Assembly: GCF_004353505.1 (NCBI RefSeq)
Contig: NZ_SMNQ01000001.1
Location: 744,001 to 808,000 of the forward strand
Direction: 5' to 3'
Source of the DNA: Streptomyces sp. WAC05374
GTDB lineage: Bacteria > Actinomycetota > Actinomycetes > Streptomycetales > Streptomycetaceae
Length of the DNA stretch: 64,000 nucleotides
Shown here one piece after another: positions 45,510 through 54,387 of this stretch. A program made the position numbers and the translations under genes. Numbering within the stretch: position 1 is the stretch's first letter; each line of letters starts with the position of its first letter. Below the pieces are notes generated by a model that worked only from the letters and a program-made list of their open reading frames with translations, searched no databases and was not told the DNA's origin.

Positions 45510-47089
45510 AGCTTCCCGCCCTCCGTCGCCTCTCGACCGTCCACGAACGTCGCCACGACGTCGATGTCGCCGATCCTGGCGGGATCGACGCGCCGCGGGT
45601 CGTCGCCGAGCACCACCAGGTCGGCGCGCTTGCCCGGGGTGAGGCTGCCGGCGCTGTCGTCCCACCGGCAGGCGTACGCGCCGGCCACCGTGTACGCGTG
45701 CAGCGCCTGTTCCACGGTGATGCCCTCGTCCGGGCCGATCACCTGCCCCGAGGTGGAGGCGCGTTCGACCATGAACTGGATCGCGCGCAGCGGGGCGCCG
45801 TCCGCCACCGGGCGGTCGGAGCTGCCGACGAGCGTGATCCCGTGGTCCAGGAAGCCCCGGCCCCGGTACATCCACGGCGCCCGCCGCGGCCCCATCACCG
45901 TCGCGTAGTCGTCGCCGAAGTAGCGCAGGAAGCTGGGCTGGACGACGGCGCTGACACCGAGCCGGGCGAACCGCGGAAGCTGGTCGGGTCTGATCAGTCC
46001 CGCGTGCTCGATGCGGTGCCGTGCCTCCGGGCGCGGCCTGAGCTCCTGCGCCTTCTCCAGCGCGTCCAGGGCGAGGTCGGCCGCGCGGTCGCCGATGGCG
46101 TGGACGGCGAGCTGCCAGCCGGCCAGGTGCCCGTCCACGATGAGGTCCGTCAGGCTGCCGGGGTCGTCCTGGAGCTGCCCGGTGTGGGTCATGCCCTCGT
46201 ACGGCTCCGTGAGCGCGGCCGTTCGGGCCATCATGCCGCCGTCGGTGTAGATCTTGAGGGCGCCGACGGACAGCCAGTCGTCGCCGAACCCGGTCCTCAG
46301 GCCCAGGTCCAGCGCGCGGGGGATGCCGTCGTCCCGGTGGGCGCCGAGCGGCCGCAGTGTGTCGCCGCCCGGCATGAGCTGGACCCTCAGCGGCAGTCGG
46401 CCCTGGTCCCGCAGCAGTTGGTAGGCGCCGAGCTCGACCGGGCTGTGGCCCAGCAGGCCGCCGCCGATGCCCGCCTCGGCACAGGCCGTGACGCCCTCGG
46501 CGAGACAGACCCGTCCCGCGTGCTCGATCGCGTCCGCGAGTTCGCTCTGCGAGTACGGCAGGCGAAGCCGCCGTACGGCCCCCATGGCGCTCTCCACGAG
46601 GAGGCCGTCGTCGTGGGGCACGTCGGCGGGGAGCAGGTCGAGCACCGCGCTGCTGACCACACAGGCGTGGCCGGAGGTGTGCATGAGGAACACCCGGCGG
46701 CCGTGGCCGGCCCGGTCCAGCTCCGCTGCGGTCAGATGGCGGCCGAGGGCCCGCTGGTCGTAGTCGCCGACGGACACCCACGAGCCGGGGTCGCCCTTGC
46801 GGGAGGCCGCGTCCTCGACGACGGCCAGGGCGTCCTCGACGCGTGTGACACCGGCGAGGCTCGGGGAGCCCGCTCTCAGGCCCGTCCACGCGAGGTGGAC
46901 GTGGCTGTCGATGAATCCCGGGAGCACCGTGGCGCCCTGGAGGTCGATCACCTCACGCGCGGGGAGGGACCGCACGGCGTCGTCGAGTCCGGCGATCCGT
47001 CCCCGCCACACGCCCAGCTCCCGGGCCACGGGGTGGGCGGGGTCCATGGTGACGAAGGTGGCGTTCGTGAGCCTCTTGCACAGCATCAT
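45506..47089 (-). CDS. Amidohydrolase (YtcJ-like, amidohydrolase family 3)
   Basis: A 527-residue metal-dependent hydrolase. TVLPGFIDSHVHLAWTGLR holds the HxH metal motif. LKIYTDGGMMARTAAL (with the carbamylated-Lys-type strand), AVHAIGDRAADLALDAL, HRIEHAGLIRPDQL and ITLVGSSDRPV provide the remaining ligands of the barrel. VDPARIGDIDVVATFVDG closes the small beta domain. Relatives hydrolyse N-acyl or cyclic amide bonds. ATG at 47089 lies 10 bp after the ABC ATPase stop, so it belongs to the ferric-siderophore import operon; hydrolysis of the siderophore or a processing product is a reasonable guess, not evidence. It is coupled to a 76-residue gene. Confidence 0.8.
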   Translation of the reverse strand: MMLCKRLTNATFVTMDPAHPVARELGVWRGRIAGLDDAVRSLPAREVIDLQGATVLPGFIDSHVHLAWTGLRAGSPSLAGVTRVEDALAVVEDAASRKGDPGSWVSVGDYDQRALGRHLTAAELDRAGHGRRVFLMHTSGHACVVSSAVLDLLPADVPHDDGLLVESAMGAVRRLRLPYSQSELADAIEHAGRVCLAEGVTACAEAGIGGGLLGHSPVELGAYQLLRDQGRLPLRVQLMPGGDTLRPLGAHRDDGIPRALDLGLRTGFGDDWLSVGALKIYTDGGMMARTAALTEPYEGMTHTGQLQDDPGSLTDLIVDGHLAGWQLAVHAIGDRAADLALDALEKAQELRPRPEARHRIEHAGLIRPDQLPRFARLGVSAVVQPSFLRYFGDDYATVMGPRRAPWMYRGRGFLDHGITLVGSSDRPVADGAPLRAIQFMVERASTSGQVIGPDEGITVEQALHAYTVAGAYACRWDDSAGSLTPGKRADLVVLGDDPRRVDPARIGDIDVVATFVDGREATEGGKL

Positions 47090-47099
47090 GGGGTCGGTC

Positions 47100-47960
47100 C
47101 TAGCTGGTCTCGGCCATCACGGGATCGGCGGCCGCACCGCCCTCGGGTACGTGGCGCCGGGGGGCGGCGGGCACCATCAGCGGGGTGCCGGTCTCCGGGT
47201 CGTCGATGATCCGGCAGGGCAGCCCGAACACGTCCTCGACCAGCTCGGCGGTCATGACGTCGGCGGGAGGGCCTTCGGCGGCGACCGTGCCGCCCGCCCG
47301 CAGGACGACGAGGTGCGTGGCGTAGCGGCACGCCTGGTTGAGGTCGTGCAGGACCGCCACGACCGTGTGCCCCTTGCGGGCGTGGAGGTCGGCGCAGAGG
47401 TCGAGGACCTCGACCTGGTGCGAGATGTCCAGGTAGGTGGTGGGCTCGTCCAGGAGCAGGATGGAGGTCTGCTGGGCCAGGACCATGGCGAGCCAGACGC
47501 GCTGGCGCTGGCCGCCCGAGAGGTCGTCCACGGGCCGGTCGGCGAGTTCGAGCACGCCGGTCTGCCTCATGGCTTCGGTCACCGCGTCCTCGTCCTCCGC
47601 CGACCACTGCTTCAGCAGCCGCTGGTGGGGGTAGCGGCCGCGGGCCACGAGGTCGCCGACGGTGATGCCGCCGGGCGCGTTGGAGGACTGCGGGAGCAGC
47701 CCGAGCCGGCGGGCCACTTCGCGGGACCGGTAGGAGGCGATGGACTGCCCGTCGAGGTAGACCTGGCCGGCCTTGGGCTTGAGCATCCGGGCGAGCGCCT
47801 TGAGCAGGGTGGACTTGCCGCAGGCGTTCGGCCCGAGGATCACGGTGAACGACCGGTCGGGGATGTCCACCCCCAGGGAGGTGGCCACGGTCCGCTGGTC
47901 GTAGGCGAGCGTGAGGTCCTCGGCGCGCAGTCGGTGTGCCGGGGTCTGGGGTCCAGTCAT
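47100..47960 (-). CDS. Ferric-siderophore ABC importer ATPase (FecE/FepC-like)
   Basis: A 286-residue ABC ATPase. ILGPNACGKSTLLKALA is the Walker A, LGLLPQSSNAPGGITVGDLVARGRYPHQ the Q-loop region typical of FepC/FecE-type importers, DDLSGGQRQRVWLAMVLAQQ the signature, SILLLDEPTTYLD the Walker B and VVAVLHDLNQACRYATH the H-loop. All catalytic residues are kept. ATG at 47960 overlaps the stop of the second permease gene by 4 bp. Together with the two permeases it makes the inner-membrane importer of a ferric siderophore. Transcription starts far upstream at the iron-boxed promoter near 50.2 kb. Confidence 0.95.
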   Translation of the reverse strand: MTGPQTPAHRLRAEDLTLAYDQRTVATSLGVDIPDRSFTVILGPNACGKSTLLKALARMLKPKAGQVYLDGQSIASYRSREVARRLGLLPQSSNAPGGITVGDLVARGRYPHQRLLKQWSAEDEDAVTEAMRQTGVLELADRPVDDLSGGQRQRVWLAMVLAQQTSILLLDEPTTYLDISHQVEVLDLCADLHARKGHTVVAVLHDLNQACRYATHLVVLRAGGTVAAEGPPADVMTAELVEDVFGLPCRIIDDPETGTPLMVPAAPRRHVPEGGAAADPVMAETS

Positions 47961-49087
47961 GCGCGGCTCTTTCGGGACTCGGTGATCAGCAGCCAGATGA
48001 GGTACAGCCCGCCGATGGTCCCGGTGGCCGTGCCCACGGGCAGCAGCGCGGGCGCGAAGAGGCGCTGTACGAGGAGGTCGCTCAGTGCCAGCAGCAGGGC
48101 GCCCATGAGGGCGGAGGGCACCAGGGCGGGGCCCGACGACCGGGTCAGCCCCCGGGCCAGTTGCGGCGCGGCCAGGGCGATGAACCAGATGGGGCCCGTC
48201 ACCGCGGTGGCGAACGCGGCCAGCGCGACACTGATGACGAGCAGGGCCGCGCGTGTGCGGCCCACGTCGACGCCCAGTGCGGTCGCGATGCCGTCGCCCA
48301 TCTCCACCATCGACAGACGGCGGGCGAGGACGAAGGCGAGCGGCAGCAGGACGAGGACCGCGAGGCCGATGGCGTTCGCGTGGACCCAGCCGCGGTTGCC
48401 CAGGCTGCCCAGCAGCCACGCCTGTGCCTCCAGCGCCTCCTGCCAGCTCGCGCGGGTGATGAGGTAGGAGTTGACGGCGAGGAGCAGGGCGCTGACGCCG
48501 ATGCCGACGACGACCAGCCGGAATCCGTTGAGGCCGCGGCCGAGCAGCAGCAGGGAGACGGCCGCGGCGGTGGCCAGGCCGCCGGCCAGCGCCCCGAGCG
48601 CGATCTGCGTCATGCTTCCGTGCGCCACGACGATGACCAGCAGGGCCCCGGTGGCCGAGCCGTTGGTGAAGCCGATGATGTCCGGGCTGCCCAGCGCGTT
48701 GCCCGTCAGGCTCTGGAGGATCGCGCCGCTGACGGCCAGGGCCGCGCCGACGCACAGGGCGGTCACCAGGCGCGGCATCCGCAGGGTGTTGACGATGAAG
48801 TCCGCGGCACCTCCGCCGCTGCCGAACAGGGCGTCGAACACCTCACCGAGGGAGAGGGGGAAGTCACCCGTGGTCAGCGTGACGCCCATGACCGCCGCCA
48901 GGGCACACAGCAGCACGGCCGTCACGGCCAGCGCGCGGCCCTGGACCCGCAGGGAGATCCCGCCCGTGCGGGTGCGGACGACCCGCCCGGTGACGACCCG
49001 GACGGCCGCGGGAGCCCGGGGCGGCGTCGGACCGCCGGGTCGCCCCGGACCCGGGGCCGGGGCCCCTGCTTCTCGTACGGCACTCAC
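47957..49087 (-). CDS. Ferric-siderophore ABC permease 2 (FecCD family)
   Basis: A 376-residue FecCD-type permease with about nine or ten transmembrane helices. The N-terminal 45 residues are a Pro/Ala/Arg-rich cytoplasmic extension. LRMPRLVTALCVGAALAVSGAILQSLTGNALGSPDIIGFTNGS is the family signature, and GVDVGRTRAALLVISVALAAFATAVTGPIWFIALAAPQLAR includes the coupling loop region. GTG at 49087 overlaps the stop of permease 1 by 4 bp. It forms a heterodimer with the neighbouring permease for import of a ferric siderophore. Confidence 0.94.
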   Translation of the reverse strand: MSAVREAGAPAPGPGRPGGPTPPRAPAAVRVVTGRVVRTRTGGISLRVQGRALAVTAVLLCALAAVMGVTLTTGDFPLSLGEVFDALFGSGGGAADFIVNTLRMPRLVTALCVGAALAVSGAILQSLTGNALGSPDIIGFTNGSATGALLVIVVAHGSMTQIALGALAGGLATAAAVSLLLLGRGLNGFRLVVVGIGVSALLLAVNSYLITRASWQEALEAQAWLLGSLGNRGWVHANAIGLAVLVLLPLAFVLARRLSMVEMGDGIATALGVDVGRTRAALLVISVALAAFATAVTGPIWFIALAAPQLARGLTRSSGPALVPSALMGALLLALSDLLVQRLFAPALLPVGTATGTIGGLYLIWLLITESRKSRA

Positions 49088-50151
49088 AGCATGACCAGCT
49101 TTCGGCGGCGGCACAGCGCGATGAAGAGCGGGGCACCGAGGAACGCGGTGACGATGCCGACCTGGATCTCGCCGGGCGCGCCGAGGACGCGCCCGAGCAC
49201 ATCGGACCCGATCAGCAGGACGGGGGCGAGCAGGACCGAATAGGCGAACAGCCAGCGCTGGTCGGGGCCCACCACGAACCGGGCCACGTGCGGAACGACC
49301 AGGCCCACGAAGCCGATCGGGCCGGCCGCCGCGGTGGCCGCTCCGCACAGCAGCATGACGGCGACGGCGCCGAGCGTCCGGGTCCGGCCGACGTTCACGC
49401 CCAGGGCGCGCCCCATCTGGTCGCCCATGGCGAGGGCGTTGAGCGAGGGGGCCAGGCCGAGGGCGAGCAGCAGACCCACCACGACGAAGGGCAGGACGAT
49501 GAGGACGATCTCCGTGTCACGGCCGGCCAGCGAACCGACCGTCCAGAAGCGGAACGAGTCGAAGGCGCGCGGGTGGAGCAGCAGCACCGCGGAGTTGAAG
49601 GCGTAGAGCACGGCCGTCACCGCGGCTCCGGCGACGACGAGGCGGTCGGGCGTGGCCAGGGACCGTCCGGCGGAGCCCAGGACGAAGACCAGCACCGAGG
49701 CCGCGGCCGCGCCGAGGAAGGCGAACCACAGGTAGCCCCGGGCCGAGGCGATGCCGAAGAAGCCGATGGCCACGACCACTCCCGTGGACGCGCCGAGGCT
49801 CACCCCGAGCAGGCCCGGATCGGCGAGCGGGTTGCGGGTCAGCGACTGCATCAGCGCTCCCGACAGCCCGAGGGCCATGCCGACCAGGAGCGCCAGCAGC
49901 GTTCTGGGGATGCGGTAGTCGTGGATGATGACCGAGGCCTCGGACCCGTCGGGGTTCCACAGGAGGTTCCAGGTCGAGCCGAAGGGGATGCCCCGGGTTC
50001 CCGTCCAGACGCTCAGCAGCGCGACGACCACCAGCGCCGCGAGAGTGACCACGAGCCCGAGGCCGCGCAGCGCCACGACGGACCGGCGCACCGGAGGGCC
50101 CGGCGGAGTGCCGGCCCTGCTCCCGGGTGCCGCCTGGACTTGGACCGACAA
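49084..50151 (-). CDS. Ferric-siderophore ABC permease 1 (FecCD family)
   Basis: A FecCD-type permease of about 355 residues. YRIPRTLLALLVGMALGLSGALMQSLTRNPLADPGLLGVSLGAS is the diagnostic block, and LGVNVGRTRTLGAVAVMLLCGAATAAAGPIGFVGLVVPHVAR contains the coupling region. The start is a TTG: 50157 would touch the GGGGGAG directly, so TTG at 50151, six nt away, is preferred. It is the first gene of the import operon, 62 bp from an iron box, and diverges from the ABC exporter genes. No periplasmic-type binding protein gene precedes or follows it in the window. Confidence 0.93.
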   Translation of the reverse strand: MSVQVQAAPGSRAGTPPGPPVRRSVVALRGLGLVVTLAALVVVALLSVWTGTRGIPFGSTWNLLWNPDGSEASVIIHDYRIPRTLLALLVGMALGLSGALMQSLTRNPLADPGLLGVSLGASTGVVVAIGFFGIASARGYLWFAFLGAAAASVLVFVLGSAGRSLATPDRLVVAGAAVTAVLYAFNSAVLLLHPRAFDSFRFWTVGSLAGRDTEIVLIVLPFVVVGLLLALGLAPSLNALAMGDQMGRALGVNVGRTRTLGAVAVMLLCGAATAAAGPIGFVGLVVPHVARFVVGPDQRWLFAYSVLLAPVLLIGSDVLGRVLGAPGEIQVGIVTAFLGAPLFIALCRRRKLVML

Positions 50152-50213
50152 CGACAACTCCCCCTGGAGGCAACCGACATGCGAGACGGCACGCAGCGAA
50201 CGACACGTCCGAC

Positions 50214-50232
50214 TTAGGTGAGGCTAACCGAA
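50214..50232 (-). promoter_or_regulatory. Iron box for the siderophore import operon
   Basis: TTAGGTGAGGCTAACCGAA matches 17 of 19 positions of the DmdR1/IdeR consensus, the best match in the window. It lies 62 bp upstream of the first permease start. Confidence 0.85.
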
Positions 50233-50316
50233 CGGTCAGTGCAGGGTCAACGCACCTGCTCCACCACGGGGAATGGGCCCGGGGGAGGGCGTCCCGGAGG
50301 TCCGCTCCGACGCTGC

Positions 50317-50335
50317 TTAAGCTAGCCTTACCTAA
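50317..50335 (+). promoter_or_regulatory. Iron box for the ABC exporter operon
   Basis: TTAAGCTAGCCTTACCTAA matches 15 of 19 consensus positions, with an intact TTACCTAA half-site. It ends 27 bp before the exporter ATG, so importer and exporter are predicted to respond together to iron. Confidence 0.75.
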
Positions 50336-50362
50336 TCAATCGACCGGCTTCGGAGGTACCGC

Positions 50363-52075
50363 ATGGCCGTGGGGGGACCGACCGAGGACAGGCCCACCGG
50401 GGCCCGCGTCCTCAGGGGGACGATCAGGAGACATCGCCGTCCCATCATCGCGGCCTCGTTCCTGGGCATCGCGCACCAGGGGTGCGAGGCACTGGTCCCC
50501 GTCGTGATCGGACTGGTCATCGACGAGGCGGTGGCCACGGGCTCGGCCGGTTCGCTGGTGCGGTGGCTGCTCGCCCTGGCCGCCCTGTTCCTCGTCCTGT
50601 CCACGTGCTACCGCACCGCCGCCCGGATCACCGACGGCGCGGGCGAACACGCCGCGCACGCGCTGCGCCTGCGGCTCGGCGCCCGGGTCCTCGATCCGCG
50701 CGGCGGCGCCGACGCCGGCCGGCTGCCCGGCGCCCTGACGGCCGTCGCCACCAACGACGCCACCCGCGTCGGCGCGGTCGCCGCCGCCGTTCCCTATGCG
50801 GTCTCGGCCCTGGCCGGACTGGCCGTCAGCGCGGTCCTGCTGCTCCGCGTCTCCGTCCCCCTGGGCCTTCTCGTCCTGCTCGGCGTACCGCCTCTGCTGT
50901 GGATCGGCCGCCTGATCAGCGGGCCGCTGGAGGCACGCAGCGAGGTCGAGCAGGAGCGCGCGGCGCACGCCTCGGGCGTCGCCGCCGACCTGGTCGCCGG
51001 ACTGCGGGTGCTGAAGGGCATCGGGGCCGAGGACGCCGCTGTCTCCCGCTACCGGCGCACCAGCCGGGACTCCCTGGCCGCCGCGCTGCGAGCGGCCCGC
51101 AGCCGCGCCTGGCACGACGGCGCGATCCTCGCCCTCACCGGTATCTTCATCGCCGTCATCGGGCTCGCCGGCGCACACCTCGCCATGCGCGGCGACATCA
51201 CCGTGGGCGAGCTGGTGGCGGCCGTGGGGCTCGCCCAGTACCTGCTGGGCCCCTTCCAACTGCTCACCTACGTCAACGGCGAGTTCGCCCTGGCCCGCGC
51301 GTCCGCCGGGCGGATCGCCGAGGTGCTCGCCTCACCGCCCGCCGTCACGTCCGGCGACACCCCGCTCCCCCGGCCGCTCGCCGGGCACGTCCGGCTGCGC
51401 GGGCTCGCCCACGGCGCCCTGCGCGGCGTCGACCTCGACATCACCGCCGGTTCGGTCGTGGGCGTCGTCGCGAAGGACCCGGCGACCGCCCACGACCTGC
51501 TGCTCTGCCTCGGCCGGGAACTCGACCCCGACGAAGGGGCCGTCGAACTCGACGGAACCGCCACCACCGAGCTGGCGGCCGAGAGCGCCCGCCGGGCGAT
51601 CCTCGTCGCCCACCACGATGCCGACCTGTTCGAGGCCAGCCTCCTGGACAACGTGCGGGCCGGAACCGACGCCGGCGCACCCGGCCTCGGCCCGGCGCTG
51701 TCCGCGGCGGCCGCCGACGACGTCGCCCGGGCCCTCCCCCAGGGCACGGCGACCGTCCTCAGCGAGCGCGGCCGGTCCCTGTCCGGCGGCCAGCGCCAGC
51801 GGGTGGCGCTGGCCCGCGCCCTCGCGGCCGACCCCCCGGTGCTCGTCGTCCACGATCCGACGACGGCGGTCGACACGGTCACCGAGTCACGCATCGCCTC
51901 CCGCCTGCGGGACCTCCGCCGGGGACGTACGACGATCCTGGTCACCACGAGCCCCGCCCTGCTCGCCGCGACCGACCGGGTGGTGCTGCTCGAGGACGGC
52001 GCCGTGGCCGCCGAGGGGCGCCACGGCGACCTGGTCGCCACCCACGCGGCCTACCGCTCGGTGGTGCTCGCATGA
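50363..52075 (+). CDS. ABC exporter half-transporter 1 with degenerate ATP site
   Basis: A 570-residue type-I (IV-fold) exporter half: six transmembrane helices (about 25-305), then an ABC domain. The signature LSGGQRQRVALARAL (about 472) is intact, but the nucleotide site is not. Where Walker A should be, the sequence is VGVVAKDPATAHDLL, lacking GxGKST. Walker B reads VLVVHDPTTAVD, with Pro in place of the catalytic Glu. The H-loop region is TTSPALL, without His. It therefore cannot form a normal ATP site with its own Walker motifs, but can lend its signature to the partner. It is coupled to gene 2 by an ATGA overlap. Export of the NRPS siderophore is the likely task. Confidence 0.88.
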   Translation: MAVGGPTEDRPTGARVLRGTIRRHRRPIIAASFLGIAHQGCEALVPVVIGLVIDEAVATGSAGSLVRWLLALAALFLVLSTCYRTAARITDGAGEHAAHALRLRLGARVLDPRGGADAGRLPGALTAVATNDATRVGAVAAAVPYAVSALAGLAVSAVLLLRVSVPLGLLVLLGVPPLLWIGRLISGPLEARSEVEQERAAHASGVAADLVAGLRVLKGIGAEDAAVSRYRRTSRDSLAAALRAARSRAWHDGAILALTGIFIAVIGLAGAHLAMRGDITVGELVAAVGLAQYLLGPFQLLTYVNGEFALARASAGRIAEVLASPPAVTSGDTPLPRPLAGHVRLRGLAHGALRGVDLDITAGSVVGVVAKDPATAHDLLLCLGRELDPDEGAVELDGTATTELAAESARRAILVAHHDADLFEASLLDNVRAGTDAGAPGLGPALSAAAADDVARALPQGTATVLSERGRSLSGGQRQRVALARALAADPPVLVVHDPTTAVDTVTESRIASRLRDLRRGRTTILVTTSPALLAATDRVVLLEDGAVAAEGRHGDLVATHAAYRSVVLA

Positions 52076-53979
52076 CGGACACCGAGGCGACCCGCCCCGT
52101 GAACGACACCGGCGCCAACGGCGAAGGACACACGATGAGCCCGACCACCGCGGCCGGAGACGGCCTCGCGGACCGCGCCGCCGACCGCGCGCTGCTGCCC
52201 ACGGCGACCGGCGCCCGTACGTTCGCCGCCGTCCGCGCCATGCTGCGCCGGCACCGGCTGCTGACCTGCCTGGCCGTGACCGTGCTGGTCGCCGGCACGG
52301 GGATCGGCCTGCTCACCGCCCCGCTGCTCGGCCGCATCGTCGACCTGGTCGTCGCACGGCGCGGACCGGACGCGCTGACCGTACCCGCGGCGCTGCTCCT
52401 CGCGGTCGCCGTCGGCCGGGGCGTGGCGACCGCGATCGGGCACTCCCTCGTGGCCCGCCTGGGCGAGACCGTCCTCGCGGACCTGCGGGAACGGTTCGTC
52501 GGCCGGGCGCTGCGCCTGCCGCTCGACAAGGTCGAGCGGGCCGGCTCCGGCGACCTGACCTCCCGGGTGACGGGGGACGTCACCATCATCGCCAAGGCGG
52601 TGCGCCAGGCGCTGCCCGAGTTCGCCGCCGCGCTCCTCACCATCGCCCTCACCCTGGTCGGGCTCGCCGTGCTGGACTGGCGTTTCCTGCTCGCCGTGCT
52701 CCTGGCCGTGCCGGTGCACGTCCTGACGGTCCGCTGGTACATCCCGCGCGCCGCGTCCGTGTACGCGCGGCACCGCGTGGCGGGCGGGGCCCTCCAGCAC
52801 CAGCTCCTCGACAGCGTCGGCGGCGTGCGCACGGTGCGCGCGTTCCGGCTGACGGCGGCCCACCAACAGGCCCTGGAGGAGCGCTCCAAGGAGGCCGTGA
52901 CCCTGGCGCTGCAGGGCATACGGCTCGTCTCGGGGTTCTTCTCGCGGCTCAACGCCGGGGAGTTCGTCGGGCTGACGGCGGTTCTGGTGACGGGGTTCCT
53001 CCTCGTGGAGGGCGGCTCGGTGAGCATCGGTACGGCGACGGCGGCGGCCCTGTACTTCCACAGCCTCTTCAACCCGATCAACGCCGCGCTGTTCCTCATC
53101 GACGACGCGCAGTCGGCGGGCGCGAGCCTCGCCCGTCTCGTGGGCGTCTCGGACCTGCCGGCCGAGCCCGAGCACACGGGCGGAGCGACGCCCGCGGACG
53201 GCTCGGTGAAGGTCCGCGCGCTCAGGCACGCGTACGTGGACGGTCACCCGGTGCTGAACGGAGTCGACCTGGAGGTCCGGAGCGGCGAGCGCGTGGCGCT
53301 GGTGGGTGCGAGCGGCGCGGGCAAGACCACCCTGGCGAAGCTGGTCGCCGGCGTCCACGCACCGCGGGACGGCTCGATCGTCCTCGGCGGTGTCGAGGCC
53401 CGCGAGCTGGGCCCGGCCGGCGTACGGCGCGCGGTCACCCTCATCAGCCAGGAGGTCCACGTGTTCGCCGGTCCGCTGGCCGAGGACCTGCGGCTGGCCC
53501 GGCCGGGGGCCACGGACGAGGAGCTGCGCGCGGCCCTGGCCCGGGTGGAGGCGCTGGACTGGGTCGAGGGCCTCCCGGAGGGACTGGCCACCGTGGTGGG
53601 CGAGGGCGGCCACCGGCTGACGGTCACCCAGACCCAGCACCTGGCCCTGGCCCGTCTGGTCCTCGCGGACCCGCCGATCGCCATCCTCGACGAGGCGACC
53701 GCCGACGCCGGCAGCGCCGGTGCCCGGGTCCTGGAGCGGGCCGCGCTGCGCGCACTGGAGGGGCGTACGGGCCTGATGGTGGCCCACCGCCTTCCCCAGG
53801 CCGCCTCGGCGGACCGGGTGGTGGTCATGGATCAGGGCCGGGTGGTGGAGACCGGCACGCACGACGAACTCGTGGCGGCCGGCGGCCGCTATGCCTCCCT
53901 CTGGGCGGCCTGGTCCGACAGCCGCCCCGCGCCCGCGACCGTCCCGGCCCCGCGCGCGGCCGTGGAGGACTCCGCGTAG
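52072..53979 (+). CDS. ABC exporter half-transporter 2 with degenerate signature
   Basis: A 635-residue exporter half. An N-terminal extension of about 40 residues precedes six transmembrane helices (about 60-345) and the ABC domain. Walker A GASGAGKTT (about 410-418), Walker B IAILDEATAD and the H-loop VAHRLPQA are intact. The signature, however, reads LTVTQTQHLALARLVL instead of LSGGQ. Its ATP-binding residues thus pair with the intact signature of half-transporter 1, giving one competent and one dead site. This is the pattern of heterodimeric exporters such as TM287/288 and mycobacterial IrtAB. A 19-bp hairpin follows the gene. Confidence 0.9.
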   Translation: MTDTEATRPVNDTGANGEGHTMSPTTAAGDGLADRAADRALLPTATGARTFAAVRAMLRRHRLLTCLAVTVLVAGTGIGLLTAPLLGRIVDLVVARRGPDALTVPAALLLAVAVGRGVATAIGHSLVARLGETVLADLRERFVGRALRLPLDKVERAGSGDLTSRVTGDVTIIAKAVRQALPEFAAALLTIALTLVGLAVLDWRFLLAVLLAVPVHVLTVRWYIPRAASVYARHRVAGGALQHQLLDSVGGVRTVRAFRLTAAHQQALEERSKEAVTLALQGIRLVSGFFSRLNAGEFVGLTAVLVTGFLLVEGGSVSIGTATAAALYFHSLFNPINAALFLIDDAQSAGASLARLVGVSDLPAEPEHTGGATPADGSVKVRALRHAYVDGHPVLNGVDLEVRSGERVALVGASGAGKTTLAKLVAGVHAPRDGSIVLGGVEARELGPAGVRRAVTLISQEVHVFAGPLAEDLRLARPGATDEELRAALARVEALDWVEGLPEGLATVVGEGGHRLTVTQTQHLALARLVLADPPIAILDEATADAGSAGARVLERAALRALEGRTGLMVAHRLPQAASADRVVVMDQGRVVETGTHDELVAAGGRYASLWAAWSDSRPAPATVPAPRAAVEDSA

Positions 53980-54112
53980 CGCGGACGCCTCCCGCCGCGG
54001 CCCTTGGCCGCCCGGCGCCGGTGCGGCACCCCTGTGCCCACCGGCGCCGTTCGTCGTGCCCGGCCGGCGGCACCGCCATGGCCGGGCCGCGGCCCCGTGG
54101 CACGAGGAAAGA

Positions 54113-54155
54113 CACCGCCGCCCGCGGAGAGTCCGTCTCTCCGCGGGCGGCGGTG
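54113..54155. terminator. Strong bidirectional terminator between exporter and MbtH/NRPS
   Basis: A perfect 19-bp inverted repeat (arms at 54113-54131 and 54137-54155) with a 5-nt loop TCCGT. It is the longest perfect hairpin noticed in the window and lies between convergent transcripts. Confidence 0.8.
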
Positions 54156-54177
54156 CGGTGCGTGCGGTGGGCCCGCG

Positions 54178-54387
54178 TCAGCCCTGCCGGGCCGCCAGGC
54201 TCGCGGGACGCAGGTCGGTCCAGTGCGTCTCCACGTACGCGAGGCAGGCCTCGCGGGTGTCCTCGCCGAAGGCGGTCCGCCAGCCGGCGGGCACCTCGGC
54301 GAAGGACGGCCACAGCGAATGCTGGTTCTCGTCGTTCACGAGGACCAGGAAGCGGCCCTGCGGGTCCTCGAACGGGTTGGTGCTCAT
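54178..54387 (-). CDS. MbtH-like NRPS chaperone
   Basis: A 69-residue MbtH protein that binds and activates NRPS adenylation domains. The family signature is complete: [33 protein letters not shown], with the conserved N.E.QHSLWP....P.GW, and then [15 protein letters not shown] at 54387 overlaps the NRPS stop by 4 bp (ATGA), so it is co-translated with the synthetase. It is the last gene of the minus-strand NRPS operon within this window. Confidence 0.97.
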   Translation of the reverse strand: MSTNPFEDPQGRFLVLVNDENQHSLWPSFAEVPAGWRTAFGEDTREACLAYVETHWTDLRPASLAARQG

